The notes below the pieces were generated by a model that had not been told where the DNA came from, searched no databases, and saw only the letters and a list, made by a program, of their open reading frames with translations. From contig JAJEAR010000036.1 in assembly GCA_022822665.1 (NCBI GenBank), positions 1-64,000 of the forward strand: a DNA stretch of 64,000 bases. The letters run 5' to 3'. A program made the translations under genes and the position numbers. Source of the DNA: Alphaproteobacteria bacterium. GTDB taxonomy: Bacteria; Pseudomonadota; Alphaproteobacteria; Thalassobaculales; Thalassobaculaceae. This document shows positions 57,498-64,000 of the stretch, one piece after another. Position 1 is the first letter of the stretch. Every line of letters starts with the position of its first letter.

Positions 57498-58294
57498 ACC
57501 GCGCCGCCGAGCAGGAAGCCGGTCACGAACTTCACCCCGGGGAATCCAAGGGTAAGCAGCACCCACGCCACAAGGACGAACCTGGCCGAGGTCCGGCCGC
57601 GGGTTCCGAAGCCGAGGTGGGCCGCAAGCGTCGCCCCGAGCACCAGGAAGGCAGCGAGGCTGAGGATGGTCTTGTGGTTGGCGACAAGCACCTGGCCGGC
57701 CTGGGCCAGCTGAAGGACCATTCCGGTTGCCACGCCCGCAACCAGGATGACGACGGCAGCGGTGAGCAGCCCGACCTCCAGGCGTTCCGCCTCCATCTCC
57801 GCGGGCAGACGGCTCACCAGCGGTCCGGTCGTCTTGCGCTTCAGTGACCGCTGGGTGAGAATCACCGACAGTCCCGCGATGGCCGCCAGGGTGACCAGGC
57901 CGTAGGTCGCCACCGCCGTGGTCGCATGGACCAGCACCCACGGGCCCGTCACGTGTCCCGGACCCTCGTCGCCGGTTGCGGGAAACACCACGGTGATCAT
58001 CCCGAGTACCATCAGCCACGGAACGAGGAGAGGTGTCAGCATGAGCGCGGACCGCCGCACGGCGACGGCACAGAGCAGCAACAGCAGGGTCGCGGTGATC
58101 GACAGCCACAGCGCGCCCGAAAGGTCGCTGGCCTCCACCCTGGCGACGAGGTCGGCGGACCGGACACCGGCGGCAATGGCCGCACCGGCGACGCAGGTCG
58201 CGAGTACCCGTCCGGACACCGTGACGTACGGGACCGCCGCTGCGGGAAGCAGGGCACAGACCGCCAGCAGGCTGAACACGGGCGACAGTTCCAT
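57494..58294 (-). CDS. Cytochrome c assembly (CcsA/YpjD-like) membrane protein
   Basis: A 266-residue inner-membrane protein of about eight helices. The core GPWVLVHATTAVATYGLVTLAAIAG region and HKTILSLAAFLV carry the conserved His positions of the CcsA-like heme-handling family (His in GPWVLVH and ANHKT). No WWD-type motif is obvious. It occupies the place where dusB normally stands between ispDF and ntrB. Function in heme delivery is inferred only. Confidence 0.7.
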   Translation of the reverse strand: MELSPVFSLLAVCALLPAAAVPYVTVSGRVLATCVAGAAIAAGVRSADLVARVEASDLSGALWLSITATLLLLLCAVAVRRSALMLTPLLVPWLMVLGMITVVFPATGDEGPGHVTGPWVLVHATTAVATYGLVTLAAIAGLSVILTQRSLKRKTTGPLVSRLPAEMEAERLEVGLLTAAVVILVAGVATGMVLQLAQAGQVLVANHKTILSLAAFLVLGATLAAHLGFGTRGRTSARFVLVAWVLLTLGFPGVKFVTGFLLGGAV

Positions 58295-58324
58295 GTCCGC
58301 ATCCTACCACGCCGGGGTCGGGAC

Positions 58325-59509
58325 GTGAGTTCCGGCGCGTACCGTACCGTGGGCCTCGTCGTGGCTGCCGGCCGTGGCGAACGGGTCGGCGGACCGGTCC
58401 CCAAACAGTACCGGACGCTTGCCGGGGAGAGCGTCGTCGCCCGTTCGGCCACGGCCCTGCTGCGGCACCCGGACATCGACGCCGTCGCCGTGGTGATTGC
58501 GCCCGGGCACGCGGACGCCTTTCGCGAAGCCTGCGGCCACCTGCCGCTGCTGCCGCCGGTTACGGGCGGCGCGGAGCGACAGGCATCGGTCCTGGCCGGA
58601 CTCGAGGCGCTCTCGGCCCATTCTCCCGAGCATGTACTGATCCACGACGCCGCCAGACCCTTCGTTCCCCACGACGTGATCGACCGGCTGCTTGAAGCCC
58701 TGCGGTCGGCGCCGGCTGCACTGCCGGTCCTGAGGATGCACGACACGCTCAAGCGGGTCTGCGGGAACCGGGTTACGGGAACAGTGGAACGCAGCACCAC
58801 GGTGCGGGCCCAGACCCCGCAGGCATTCCGCTTCGCGCCGATCCTCGAGGCCCATCGGGCCGCGGCGGGCCAGGCGCTGACCGACGACATCGCGGTCGGC
58901 GAACACGCGGGCCTGGACGCGGTCGCGGTCGAGGGCAGCCGGGAGCTGTTCAAGATCACCCGGTCCGGGGACCTGGCCCGCGCGGCCCGTCACCTGTCGA
59001 CGGGCATCGAGACCAGGACCGGGATCGGCTACGACGTGCACCGGTTCGCCGAGGGCGACGGTGTGACGTTGTGCGGCATCGCGGTCCCGCATCACCGGTC
59101 GCTGGCCGGGCATTCGGACGCCGATGTCGGCCTGCATGCGCTGACAGATGCCCTGCTCGGAGCGATCGGAGCCGACGATATCGGCCACCACTTCCCGCCA
59201 GGCGATCCGCAGTGGCGCGGCGCCGATTCGGGCCGCTTCCTCGCGCATGCCATCGAGCTGGTGCACCGACACCGTGGCAGGCTGGTCAATGTCGATCTGA
59301 CGCTGGTCTGTGAACGACCGAAGATCGGTCCGTACCGCGACGCCATGCGCCGCAGGCTCGCCACCCTGATGACGGTTCCGGTCAGCCGTGTCAGCGTGAA
59401 GGCAACGACTACCGAAGGACTGGGCTTTACCGGCCGGTCCGAGGGGATTGCGGCATGTGCCGTGGTTTCGGTTGCCCTGCCGATCGATGACATCGAACCG
59501 TCTGGCTGA
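58325..59509 (+). CDS. ispDF: Bifunctional IspD/IspF enzyme
   Basis: A 394-residue fusion of MEP-pathway enzymes. The N-terminal half is IspD (CTP:MEP cytidylyltransferase: VVAAGRGERVGGPVPKQY, HDAARPFV); the C-terminal half is IspF (MECDP synthase: GIGYDVHRF, GHSDADVGLHALTDALLGA, KATTTEGLGFTGR). IspF metal ligands Asp/His in DVH are present. Start is GTG at 58325. The fusion is common in alphaproteobacteria. It precedes pgpA with overlap. Confidence 0.95.
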   Translation: MSSGAYRTVGLVVAAGRGERVGGPVPKQYRTLAGESVVARSATALLRHPDIDAVAVVIAPGHADAFREACGHLPLLPPVTGGAERQASVLAGLEALSAHSPEHVLIHDAARPFVPHDVIDRLLEALRSAPAALPVLRMHDTLKRVCGNRVTGTVERSTTVRAQTPQAFRFAPILEAHRAAAGQALTDDIAVGEHAGLDAVAVEGSRELFKITRSGDLARAARHLSTGIETRTGIGYDVHRFAEGDGVTLCGIAVPHHRSLAGHSDADVGLHALTDALLGAIGADDIGHHFPPGDPQWRGADSGRFLAHAIELVHRHRGRLVNVDLTLVCERPKIGPYRDAMRRRLATLMTVPVSRVSVKATTTEGLGFTGRSEGIAACAVVSVALPIDDIEPSG

Positions 59510-59972
59510 CCCGGCCGTTCTCGTCGCCACCGTCGGCGGCATAGGGCTGATCCCGATCGCTCCCGGGACCTGGGGCTCGCTCGCCGCGGTCCCGGTCGGC
59601 TGGCTGATCATGGACAGCCTCGGCGTCGCCGGCCTGCTGGCCACGATCGCGGTCATCTTCGCGCTCGGGCTGTGGGCATCCGGACGGCACGCGGCGCATG
59701 CCGGCGAGCACGACCCGTCCAGCTGCGTGATCGACGAGGTGGCCGGACAGCTGATCGTGATTGCCGCACTCCCCCCGGATCCCTGGTTCCTTGCCGGCGG
59801 ATTCGTGATGTTCAGGCTGTTTGATATCATCAAGCCCTGGCCGGCCAGCCTGGTGGACCGGCGGGTGCCGGGCGGTCTCGGGATCATGCTCGACGACGTG
59901 GTGGCCGGACTGCAGGCGGCGGCGGTGATGATGGTGATCGTCGCGATCCTGGAACACGGAGGCTTGCCGTGA
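59487..59972 (+). CDS. pgpA: Phosphatidylglycerophosphatase A
   Basis: A 161-residue membrane phosphatase of phosphatidylglycerol synthesis. The motifs GTWGSLAAVP, CVIDEVAGQL (Asp-Glu) and FRLFDIIKPWPA are all hallmarks. The start overlaps ispDF by 23 bases; a longer in-frame start adds residues unlike the family. Its stop overlaps cinA (GTGA). Confidence 0.93.
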   Translation: MTSNRLADPAVLVATVGGIGLIPIAPGTWGSLAAVPVGWLIMDSLGVAGLLATIAVIFALGLWASGRHAAHAGEHDPSSCVIDEVAGQLIVIAALPPDPWFLAGGFVMFRLFDIIKPWPASLVDRRVPGGLGIMLDDVVAGLQAAAVMMVIVAILEHGGLP

Positions 59973-60487
59973 CGGAGCAGGCGGATCCGCTGGAGACCCG
60001 GGCACGGGGCGTGCTCGAGCGCTGCCGGGCCGGCGGGATCACGCTTGCGATCGCGGAGAGCTGCACCGGCGGACTGCTTGCGGCGACACTGACCGCCGTC
60101 GAAGGCTCCTCGGCCGTGGTCGACCGGGGCTTCGTCGTCTATTCGAACGCCGCCAAGGCCGCGATGCTGGGGGTTCCGAACGACCTGATTGCCGCCCACG
60201 GCGCCGTCAGCGCCCGGTGCGCGGCCATGATGGCGCGCGGGGCGCTGGCCAGGTCGGACGCCAGCATGGCGATCGCACTGACCGGCATCGCCGGTCCGGG
60301 CGGCGGTACCGTCACCAAGCCGGTGGGATTGGTGCACATCGCGCTCGCCGCGTCGGGCGCCGGCCTCCGCCTGGAAGAGCGGGTGTTCGAGGGAAACCGG
60401 ACCGCGGTCCGCCGCAGCGCGGTGCTTTGTGCGCTCGACATGATCTCGTCGTCAGTCGGCGCGTCCGTCATCGGGGACGACACTTAA
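59969..60487 (+). CDS. cinA: CinA C-terminal-domain protein (nicotinamide-nucleotide amidase)
   Basis: A 172-residue protein of the PncC type, deamidating NMN to nicotinate mononucleotide in NAD salvage. LAIAESCTGGLLAATLT, GLVHIALA and ALTGIAGPGGGT are characteristic; the N-terminal COG1058 domain is absent. GTG start overlaps pgpA. Its last 36 bases overlap the opposing lyase gene. Confidence 0.88.
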   Translation: MTEQADPLETRARGVLERCRAGGITLAIAESCTGGLLAATLTAVEGSSAVVDRGFVVYSNAAKAAMLGVPNDLIAAHGAVSARCAAMMARGALARSDASMAIALTGIAGPGGGTVTKPVGLVHIALAASGAGLRLEERVFEGNRTAVRRSAVLCALDMISSSVGASVIGDDT

Positions 60488-61366
60488 GGCAATTGACCGG
60501 TCGAGGGCCTCGTAGTCGTGGTAGCCGATGGTCCGGTAGATGTCCTTGCGGCTCATCAGGTGGTCGAGATAGCCGCCCTGCCCGCCGTGCCCGGCCAGAT
60601 GGGAGTACAGGTCGCGCACCGCGGCCGCCGCACACCGCAGGGACGTGACCGGCCAGATCACGATGCTGAACCCGAGCGACTGGAATTCCGCGGCGGAAAG
60701 GTAGGGCGTGCGCCCGAACTCGGTCATGTTGGCGAGCGTGGGCGCGTCGACCCCGGCATTGAACCGCGCCATGTCGTCGACCGAATCCAGGGCCTCGGGG
60801 AAGATGACATCGGCGCCGGCGTCAACGTAGAGCCGGGCACGGTCGATCGCCGCGTCCAGTCCTTCGGATGCCGCCGCGTCGGTCCTCGCGACGATACGCA
60901 GGTCGGTGCGCGCCGTCCGTGCCGCGCTGATCCTCGCCGCCATGGCATCCGGCTCGGCGAGGCGCTTGTCGGAGAGGTGACCGCATTTCTTCGGCAGGAT
61001 CTGGTCCTCGAGCTGCACCGCCGCCGCCCCGGCCGCCTCCAGGTCGCGGACGAGGCGCATCACGTTCAGAGCCTCCCCGTACCCGGTATCGGCATCCACG
61101 ATCAGCGGCAATGCACTCGCTCTCACGATCGAGCGGGCGAACAGCAGCAGCTCCTCGGCCGTCATCACACCCAGGTCCGGCAACCCGAGGCTGGCCGACA
61201 ACGCCCCGCCCGACAGGTAGAGCGCCCTGAACCCGGCCTCGCGCGCCAGCATGCCGGAAAGCGCGTTGTGGGCCCCGGGGACCTGCAGGATCCCGGGCCC
61301 CGACCACAGCGCCTCCAGCGCCGCACCCGGTGCGGTTTGACTGCCAGGTGCCGAAAACGCGGTCAT
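60452..61366 (-). CDS. Isocitrate lyase/PEP-mutase-family enzyme (methylisocitrate-lyase-like)
   Basis: A 304-residue TIM barrel. The catalytic loop KKCGH is at 126-130 (Cys128), with metal residues in DADTGYG and LEDQ. LPLIVDADTG and the NMTEFGRTP segment match PrpB/oxaloacetate-decarboxylase-type members of this family. No 2-methylcitrate genes are adjacent, so 2-methylisocitrate is only one option. The ATG at 61366 is favoured; upstream codons are Arg-rich. Confidence 0.82.
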   Translation of the reverse strand: MTAFSAPGSQTAPGAALEALWSGPGILQVPGAHNALSGMLAREAGFRALYLSGGALSASLGLPDLGVMTAEELLLFARSIVRASALPLIVDADTGYGEALNVMRLVRDLEAAGAAAVQLEDQILPKKCGHLSDKRLAEPDAMAARISAARTARTDLRIVARTDAAASEGLDAAIDRARLYVDAGADVIFPEALDSVDDMARFNAGVDAPTLANMTEFGRTPYLSAAEFQSLGFSIVIWPVTSLRCAAAAVRDLYSHLAGHGGQGGYLDHLMSRKDIYRTIGYHDYEALDRSIALSVVPDDGRAD

Positions 61367-61518
61367 CCGCCCCCTCCCCGTCTCCCGACCGCTCCGTATC
61401 GGACAGTTGGCCCGTCCGGCAGACTGTGGCATTAACGGGTCGCGCCGGCGGCGGCCGGGGACAACCCGGCAGGCCTCCTGGCGCGGCAACCGGCCGCAGC
61501 CTGAAAGAGCGAGGAGCA

Positions 61519-61992
61519 GTGAAGCATATCGTCGGACTCGGTGTAAGCCTGCTTGCGTTCTGGCTGGTGATGTCCGGCATCTACACCGGTCTCATCATCT
61601 CGCTCGGCGTGCTCTCGGTCCTGCTGGTGCTCTACATCGCGCACCGGATGGATATCCACGACCACGAGACCTTCCCGATCCACCTGACCCGCGGCATCTT
61701 CGGCTACTGGAGATGGCTTGCCCGCGAGGTGTTCAAGGCCAATATCGACGTTGCACGCATCGTGCTCTCGCGCAGGATGCGGCTCTCGCCGCGGATCGTG
61801 CGTGTGCGCTCGAGCCAGCACACCGATCTCGGCCACGTGATCCTCGCCAACTCGATCACCCTGACCCCGGGGACAGTCTCGGTCGAGATCGAGGGGGACG
61901 AGATCATCGTGCACGCGCTGACAGAGGAGCTGGCAGAGGGCGTGCTGAACGGCGAGATGGATCGCCGGGTACTCGCGATCGAGGCCAGCTGA
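61519..61992 (+). CDS. mrpE: Na+/H+ antiporter subunit MrpE
   Basis: A 157-residue membrane subunit with two N-terminal helices and a cytoplasmic domain (RMRLSPRIVRVRSS, ANSITLTPGTVSVEIEGD are family motifs). It starts GTG after GAGGAG. First of an Mrp-type operon that exports Na+ in exchange for protons. Next gene is three bases away. Confidence 0.92.
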   Translation: MKHIVGLGVSLLAFWLVMSGIYTGLIISLGVLSVLLVLYIAHRMDIHDHETFPIHLTRGIFGYWRWLAREVFKANIDVARIVLSRRMRLSPRIVRVRSSQHTDLGHVILANSITLTPGTVSVEIEGDEIIVHALTEELAEGVLNGEMDRRVLAIEAS

Positions 61993-61995
61993 CCC

Positions 61996-62289
61996 ATGTG
62001 GACCGCTGCAGCGATTGCCCTGCTCGTGGCGATGGTGATGGCGCTGACGCGCGCCTTCCTGGGTCCGAGCCTGTTCGACCGGGTCCTGGCGATCAACAGC
62101 TTCGGGACCAAGATCCTGCTTCTCATCGGCGTGCTCGGTTTCCTGACCGAGCGGCCGGAGTTCATGGACATCGCCCTGCTGTACGCGCTGGTCAACTTCA
62201 TCGGCACGATCGCGGTCCTGAAGTTCTTCCGTTACCGCAACCTCGGCCTGTCGAGTCCGGCGGCCGCGAGACCGGAGAACCGGAAGTGA
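61996..62289 (+). CDS. mrpF: Na+/H+ antiporter subunit MrpF
   Basis: A 97-residue three-helix subunit (RAFLGPSLFDRVLAINSFGT, LALLYALVNFIG). Its stop overlaps the mrpG GTG. Short polar C-terminus. Standard size. Confidence 0.92.
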   Translation: MWTAAAIALLVAMVMALTRAFLGPSLFDRVLAINSFGTKILLLIGVLGFLTERPEFMDIALLYALVNFIGTIAVLKFFRYRNLGLSSPAAARPENRK

Positions 62290-62630
62290 TCGAGCTGGTC
62301 CAGGACATCGTCTCCGGAACGTTGCTTCTTGCGGGCGCGGCCTTCGTGCTGATCGGCACCCTTGGGCTCCTGCGCCTGCCCGACTTCTATGCCCGGCTGC
62401 ACGGTGCGGGCATCACCGATACGCTGGGCGCGGAACTCATGCTCATCGGCATGATGGTCCAGGCCGGGTTCAGCCTGGTGACCGTCAAGCTCCTGCTGAT
62501 CTCGCTCTTCGTCTTCTTCACCAGCCCGACGGCCACCCACGCGCTGGCCAACGCGGCGCGGGTCACCGGACTGAGGCCCGCCCTGGTGCCCGAAGACGAT
62601 ATCGAGACGATGCGGACCAGGGACGACTGA
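62286..62630 (+). CDS. mrpG: Na+/H+ antiporter subunit MrpG
   Basis: A 114-residue three-helix subunit with the MrpG hallmarks GTLGLLRLPDFYARLHGAG and FVFFTSPTATHALANAA. GTG start overlaps mrpF. Two bases separate it from the DUF4040 gene. Confidence 0.92.
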   Translation: MIELVQDIVSGTLLLAGAAFVLIGTLGLLRLPDFYARLHGAGITDTLGAELMLIGMMVQAGFSLVTVKLLLISLFVFFTSPTATHALANAARVTGLRPALVPEDDIETMRTRDD

Positions 62631-62632
62631 CC

Positions 62633-63220
62633 ATGGCACCCGACATGGTCACCGTGATCGACCTGGTCCTGCTCGCCCTGCTCTGCGCCGCGGCGGTCGC
62701 ACTCATCCTGGTCCGCCAGCTGTTTGCGGTTGCGATTCTGGCCGGCGCGTTCAGCATGCTGTCGGCCGGCCTCCTGGTCACGCTCGATGCCGTCGACGTC
62801 GCGTTTACCGAGGCCGCCGTCGGCGCCGGGGTCTCGACGGTCCTGTTGCTCGGCACCCTGGCGCTCACCCAGCGGCGCAGCGAGGAGAGCCGCAGGCGCG
62901 GCACCGGACCCGCGCTGCTCGCCGTCGTTCTCACCGGCGGTGCGCTCGTCTACGCCACCACCGACATGCCCGGGTTCGGCGATCCGGAGGCGCCCGGGTT
63001 CCGGCACGTGGTGCCGGAGTACATCGTCGGCTCGGAGACCGATATCGGGGTCCCGAACATCGTGACGTCGGTGCTGGCGAGCTACCGGGGCTACGACACC
63101 CTGGGCGAGGTCGCGGTGATCTTCACGGCGGGCATCGGCGTACTGCTGCTCCTGGGGCGCCGGCGCGAGGACGAGATCCAGGACGAGGCGCGTCGCTCCG
63201 GTTCGGGAGACGAAGGGTGA
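62633..63220 (+). CDS. MbhD/MbhE-like (DUF4040) antiporter subunit
   Basis: A 195-residue membrane protein with about five helices. The first part has the DUF4040/MbhD pattern LFAVAILAGAFSML and DVAFTEAAVGAGVST; the second (YRGYDTLGEVAVIFTAGIGV) matches MbhE. In Bacillus Mrp these two form the C-terminal end of MrpA, so here MrpA appears split. It overlaps mrpB by four bases. Confidence 0.85.
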   Translation: MAPDMVTVIDLVLLALLCAAAVALILVRQLFAVAILAGAFSMLSAGLLVTLDAVDVAFTEAAVGAGVSTVLLLGTLALTQRRSEESRRRGTGPALLAVVLTGGALVYATTDMPGFGDPEAPGFRHVVPEYIVGSETDIGVPNIVTSVLASYRGYDTLGEVAVIFTAGIGVLLLLGRRREDEIQDEARRSGSGDEG

Positions 63221-63654
63221 GACACCACCTGGTCCTGCGCGTGGTCTCCAAGCTGCTGATCCCGTTCATGCTGCTGTTCGCGCTCTACGTGCAGTTCCAC
63301 GGGGACTTCGGTCCGGGCGGCGGGTTCCAGGCAGGGGTGATCTTCGCCGCCGCCTTCATTCTCTACGCCCTGGTCTTCGGGATCGACCACGCGCGCGAGG
63401 TCCTGCCGGAACACGTCCTGCGCTACCTGGTCCCGGCGGGTCTTGCACTGTACACGCTGACCGGTTTCGCCGGCATCGCGCTCGGCGGCAAGTACCTCGA
63501 CTACGACGTTCTCGGCTCCACACCGACCGCCGGCCAGCACCTCGGCATCCTGCTGGTCGAGTTCGGTGTCGGCGTCACGGTGAGTGCCGTGATGGTGTCG
63601 GTGTTCTTCACCTTTGCCGGCCGCACCCGGGACGTGGACGAGGAGGACTGGTAG
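63217..63654 (+). CDS. mrpB: Na+/H+ antiporter subunit MrpB
   Basis: A 145-residue four-helix subunit: LLIPFMLLFALYVQFHGD and GPGGGFQAGVIFA are the MnhB hallmarks; LVEFGVGVTVSAVMVSVFF closes the domain. GTG start. Next gene after two bases. Confidence 0.92.
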   Translation: MRHHLVLRVVSKLLIPFMLLFALYVQFHGDFGPGGGFQAGVIFAAAFILYALVFGIDHAREVLPEHVLRYLVPAGLALYTLTGFAGIALGGKYLDYDVLGSTPTAGQHLGILLVEFGVGVTVSAVMVSVFFTFAGRTRDVDEEDW

Positions 63655-63656
63655 CC

Positions 63657-64000
63657 ATGCCGGAGGCGATCACCGAGCACTACAACTACTGGCTGGTCAT
63701 CTTCCTGCTCATGGCCGGGCTGTTCGTGACCATCACGAGCGGCAACCTCGTGAAGAAGATCGTCGGTCTCAACGTCTTCCAGACCGCCGTCTTCCTGTTC
63801 TACATCTCCCTCGCCAAGCTCGAGGGCGGAACCGCCCCGATCCTGACAGGGGAACCGGAACGGTTCTCCAATCCCCTGCCACACGTGCTGATCCTGACCG
63901 CGATCGTGGTCGGCGTGGCAACCACCGCTCTCGGCCTGGCCCTGGTGGTGCGAATTCGCGAGACCTACGGTTCGATCGAGGAGGCCGGGCTGCAGGAGGC
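63657..64000 (+). CDS. mrpC: Na+/H+ antiporter subunit MrpC (3' end beyond the window)
   Basis: The first 114 residues are present: three helices with the NuoK-like VGLNVFQTAVFLFYISLAK segment and NPLPHVLILTAIVVGVAT. The frame is open to base 64000. MrpD-type subunits are expected next. Confidence 0.9.
   Translation, partial: MPEAITEHYNYWLVIFLLMAGLFVTITSGNLVKKIVGLNVFQTAVFLFYISLAKLEGGTAPILTGEPERFSNPLPHVLILTAIVVGVATTALGLALVVRIRETYGSIEEAGLQE

Overview
The window reads as a chromosomal segment of a GC-rich alphaproteobacterium, most like Rhodospirillales-type lineages (inferred from gene content and order). Supporting signs are the ntrBC / ntrYX / trkA / dat / hfq / hflX set, a fused ispDF followed by pgpA and cinA, a CIRCE-controlled groESL, a zinc-free MetRS and an NtrX without the GAFTGA loop. 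Nearly all core genes are intact. The intergenic gaps are unusually long (400-1000 bases) and several hold decayed genes, so the genome appears to be accumulating pseudogenes.

Layout. 1-2193 (-): sugar-type ABC importer (ATPase, permease, truncated binding protein). 2446-3195 (+): an alpha/beta hydrolase with a Cys nucleophile. 3704-4756 (+): a dead IS630-type transposase carrying a 49-bp inverted-repeat insertion, next to tRNA-Ser(UGA). 5120-14068 (+): cell-wall and housekeeping run (MltB-type transglycosylase, rlpA, D,D-carboxypeptidase, tmk, holB, metG, tatD, metallo-hydrolase, mazG). 14138-18881: argC, an inositol-phosphatase-family gene, groESL and an SDR. 18907-19049: fragment of a DUF4351 (Rpn-type nuclease) protein. 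19886-23827 (-): a zinc-type uptake operon (His/Asp-rich outer-membrane protein, binding protein, permease without an obvious AUG, no ATPase) preceded by a good Zur-box candidate. 23928-27075 (-): hflX, hfq, a HAD phosphatase and a D-amino-acid aminotransferase. 27671-29987: a methyltransferase and a MscS channel. 30437-37336 (-): CoA-transferase, HMG-CoA-lyase-like enzyme, VOC protein and hyuA/hyuB, probably one catabolic operon. 37773-42842 (-): trkA, ntrX, ntrY. 43688-47253 (-): a frameshifted AAA+ ATPase and a Gfo/Idh/MocA oxidoreductase. 47702-53353 (+): a second catabolic operon (FAH-type hydratase, PanE-like reductase, CoA-transferase, MaoC hydratase, SDR, TIM-barrel isomerase). 53517-54719 (-): diaminopropionate ammonia-lyase. 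54808-58294 (-): ntrC, ntrB, a CcsA-like membrane protein. 58325-60487 (+): ispDF, pgpA, cinA. 60452-61366 (-): methylisocitrate-lyase-family enzyme. 61519-64000 (+): start of an Mrp-type Na+/H+ antiporter operon.

How it fits together. The minus strand still carries the ntrB-ntrC-ntrY-ntrX-trkA-dat-hfq-hflX series in its familiar order. It has been opened by blocks of accessory catabolic genes between ntrC and ntrY (about 12 kb) and between trkA and dat (about 10.7 kb), and dusB/nifR3 is missing from its usual place before ntrB. The accessory blocks are mostly acyl-CoA, keto-acid, hydantoin/oxoprolinase-type and sugar-acid enzymes, which suggests a heterotroph using diverse organic acids. The most unusual features are the 49-bp mobile-looking palindrome, the HMG-CoA-lyase-like enzyme with a displaced catalytic Cys next to hyuAB, and the zinc operon lacking an ATPase. 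All coordinates are from reading; single-base uncertainty is possible in a few intergenic positions.
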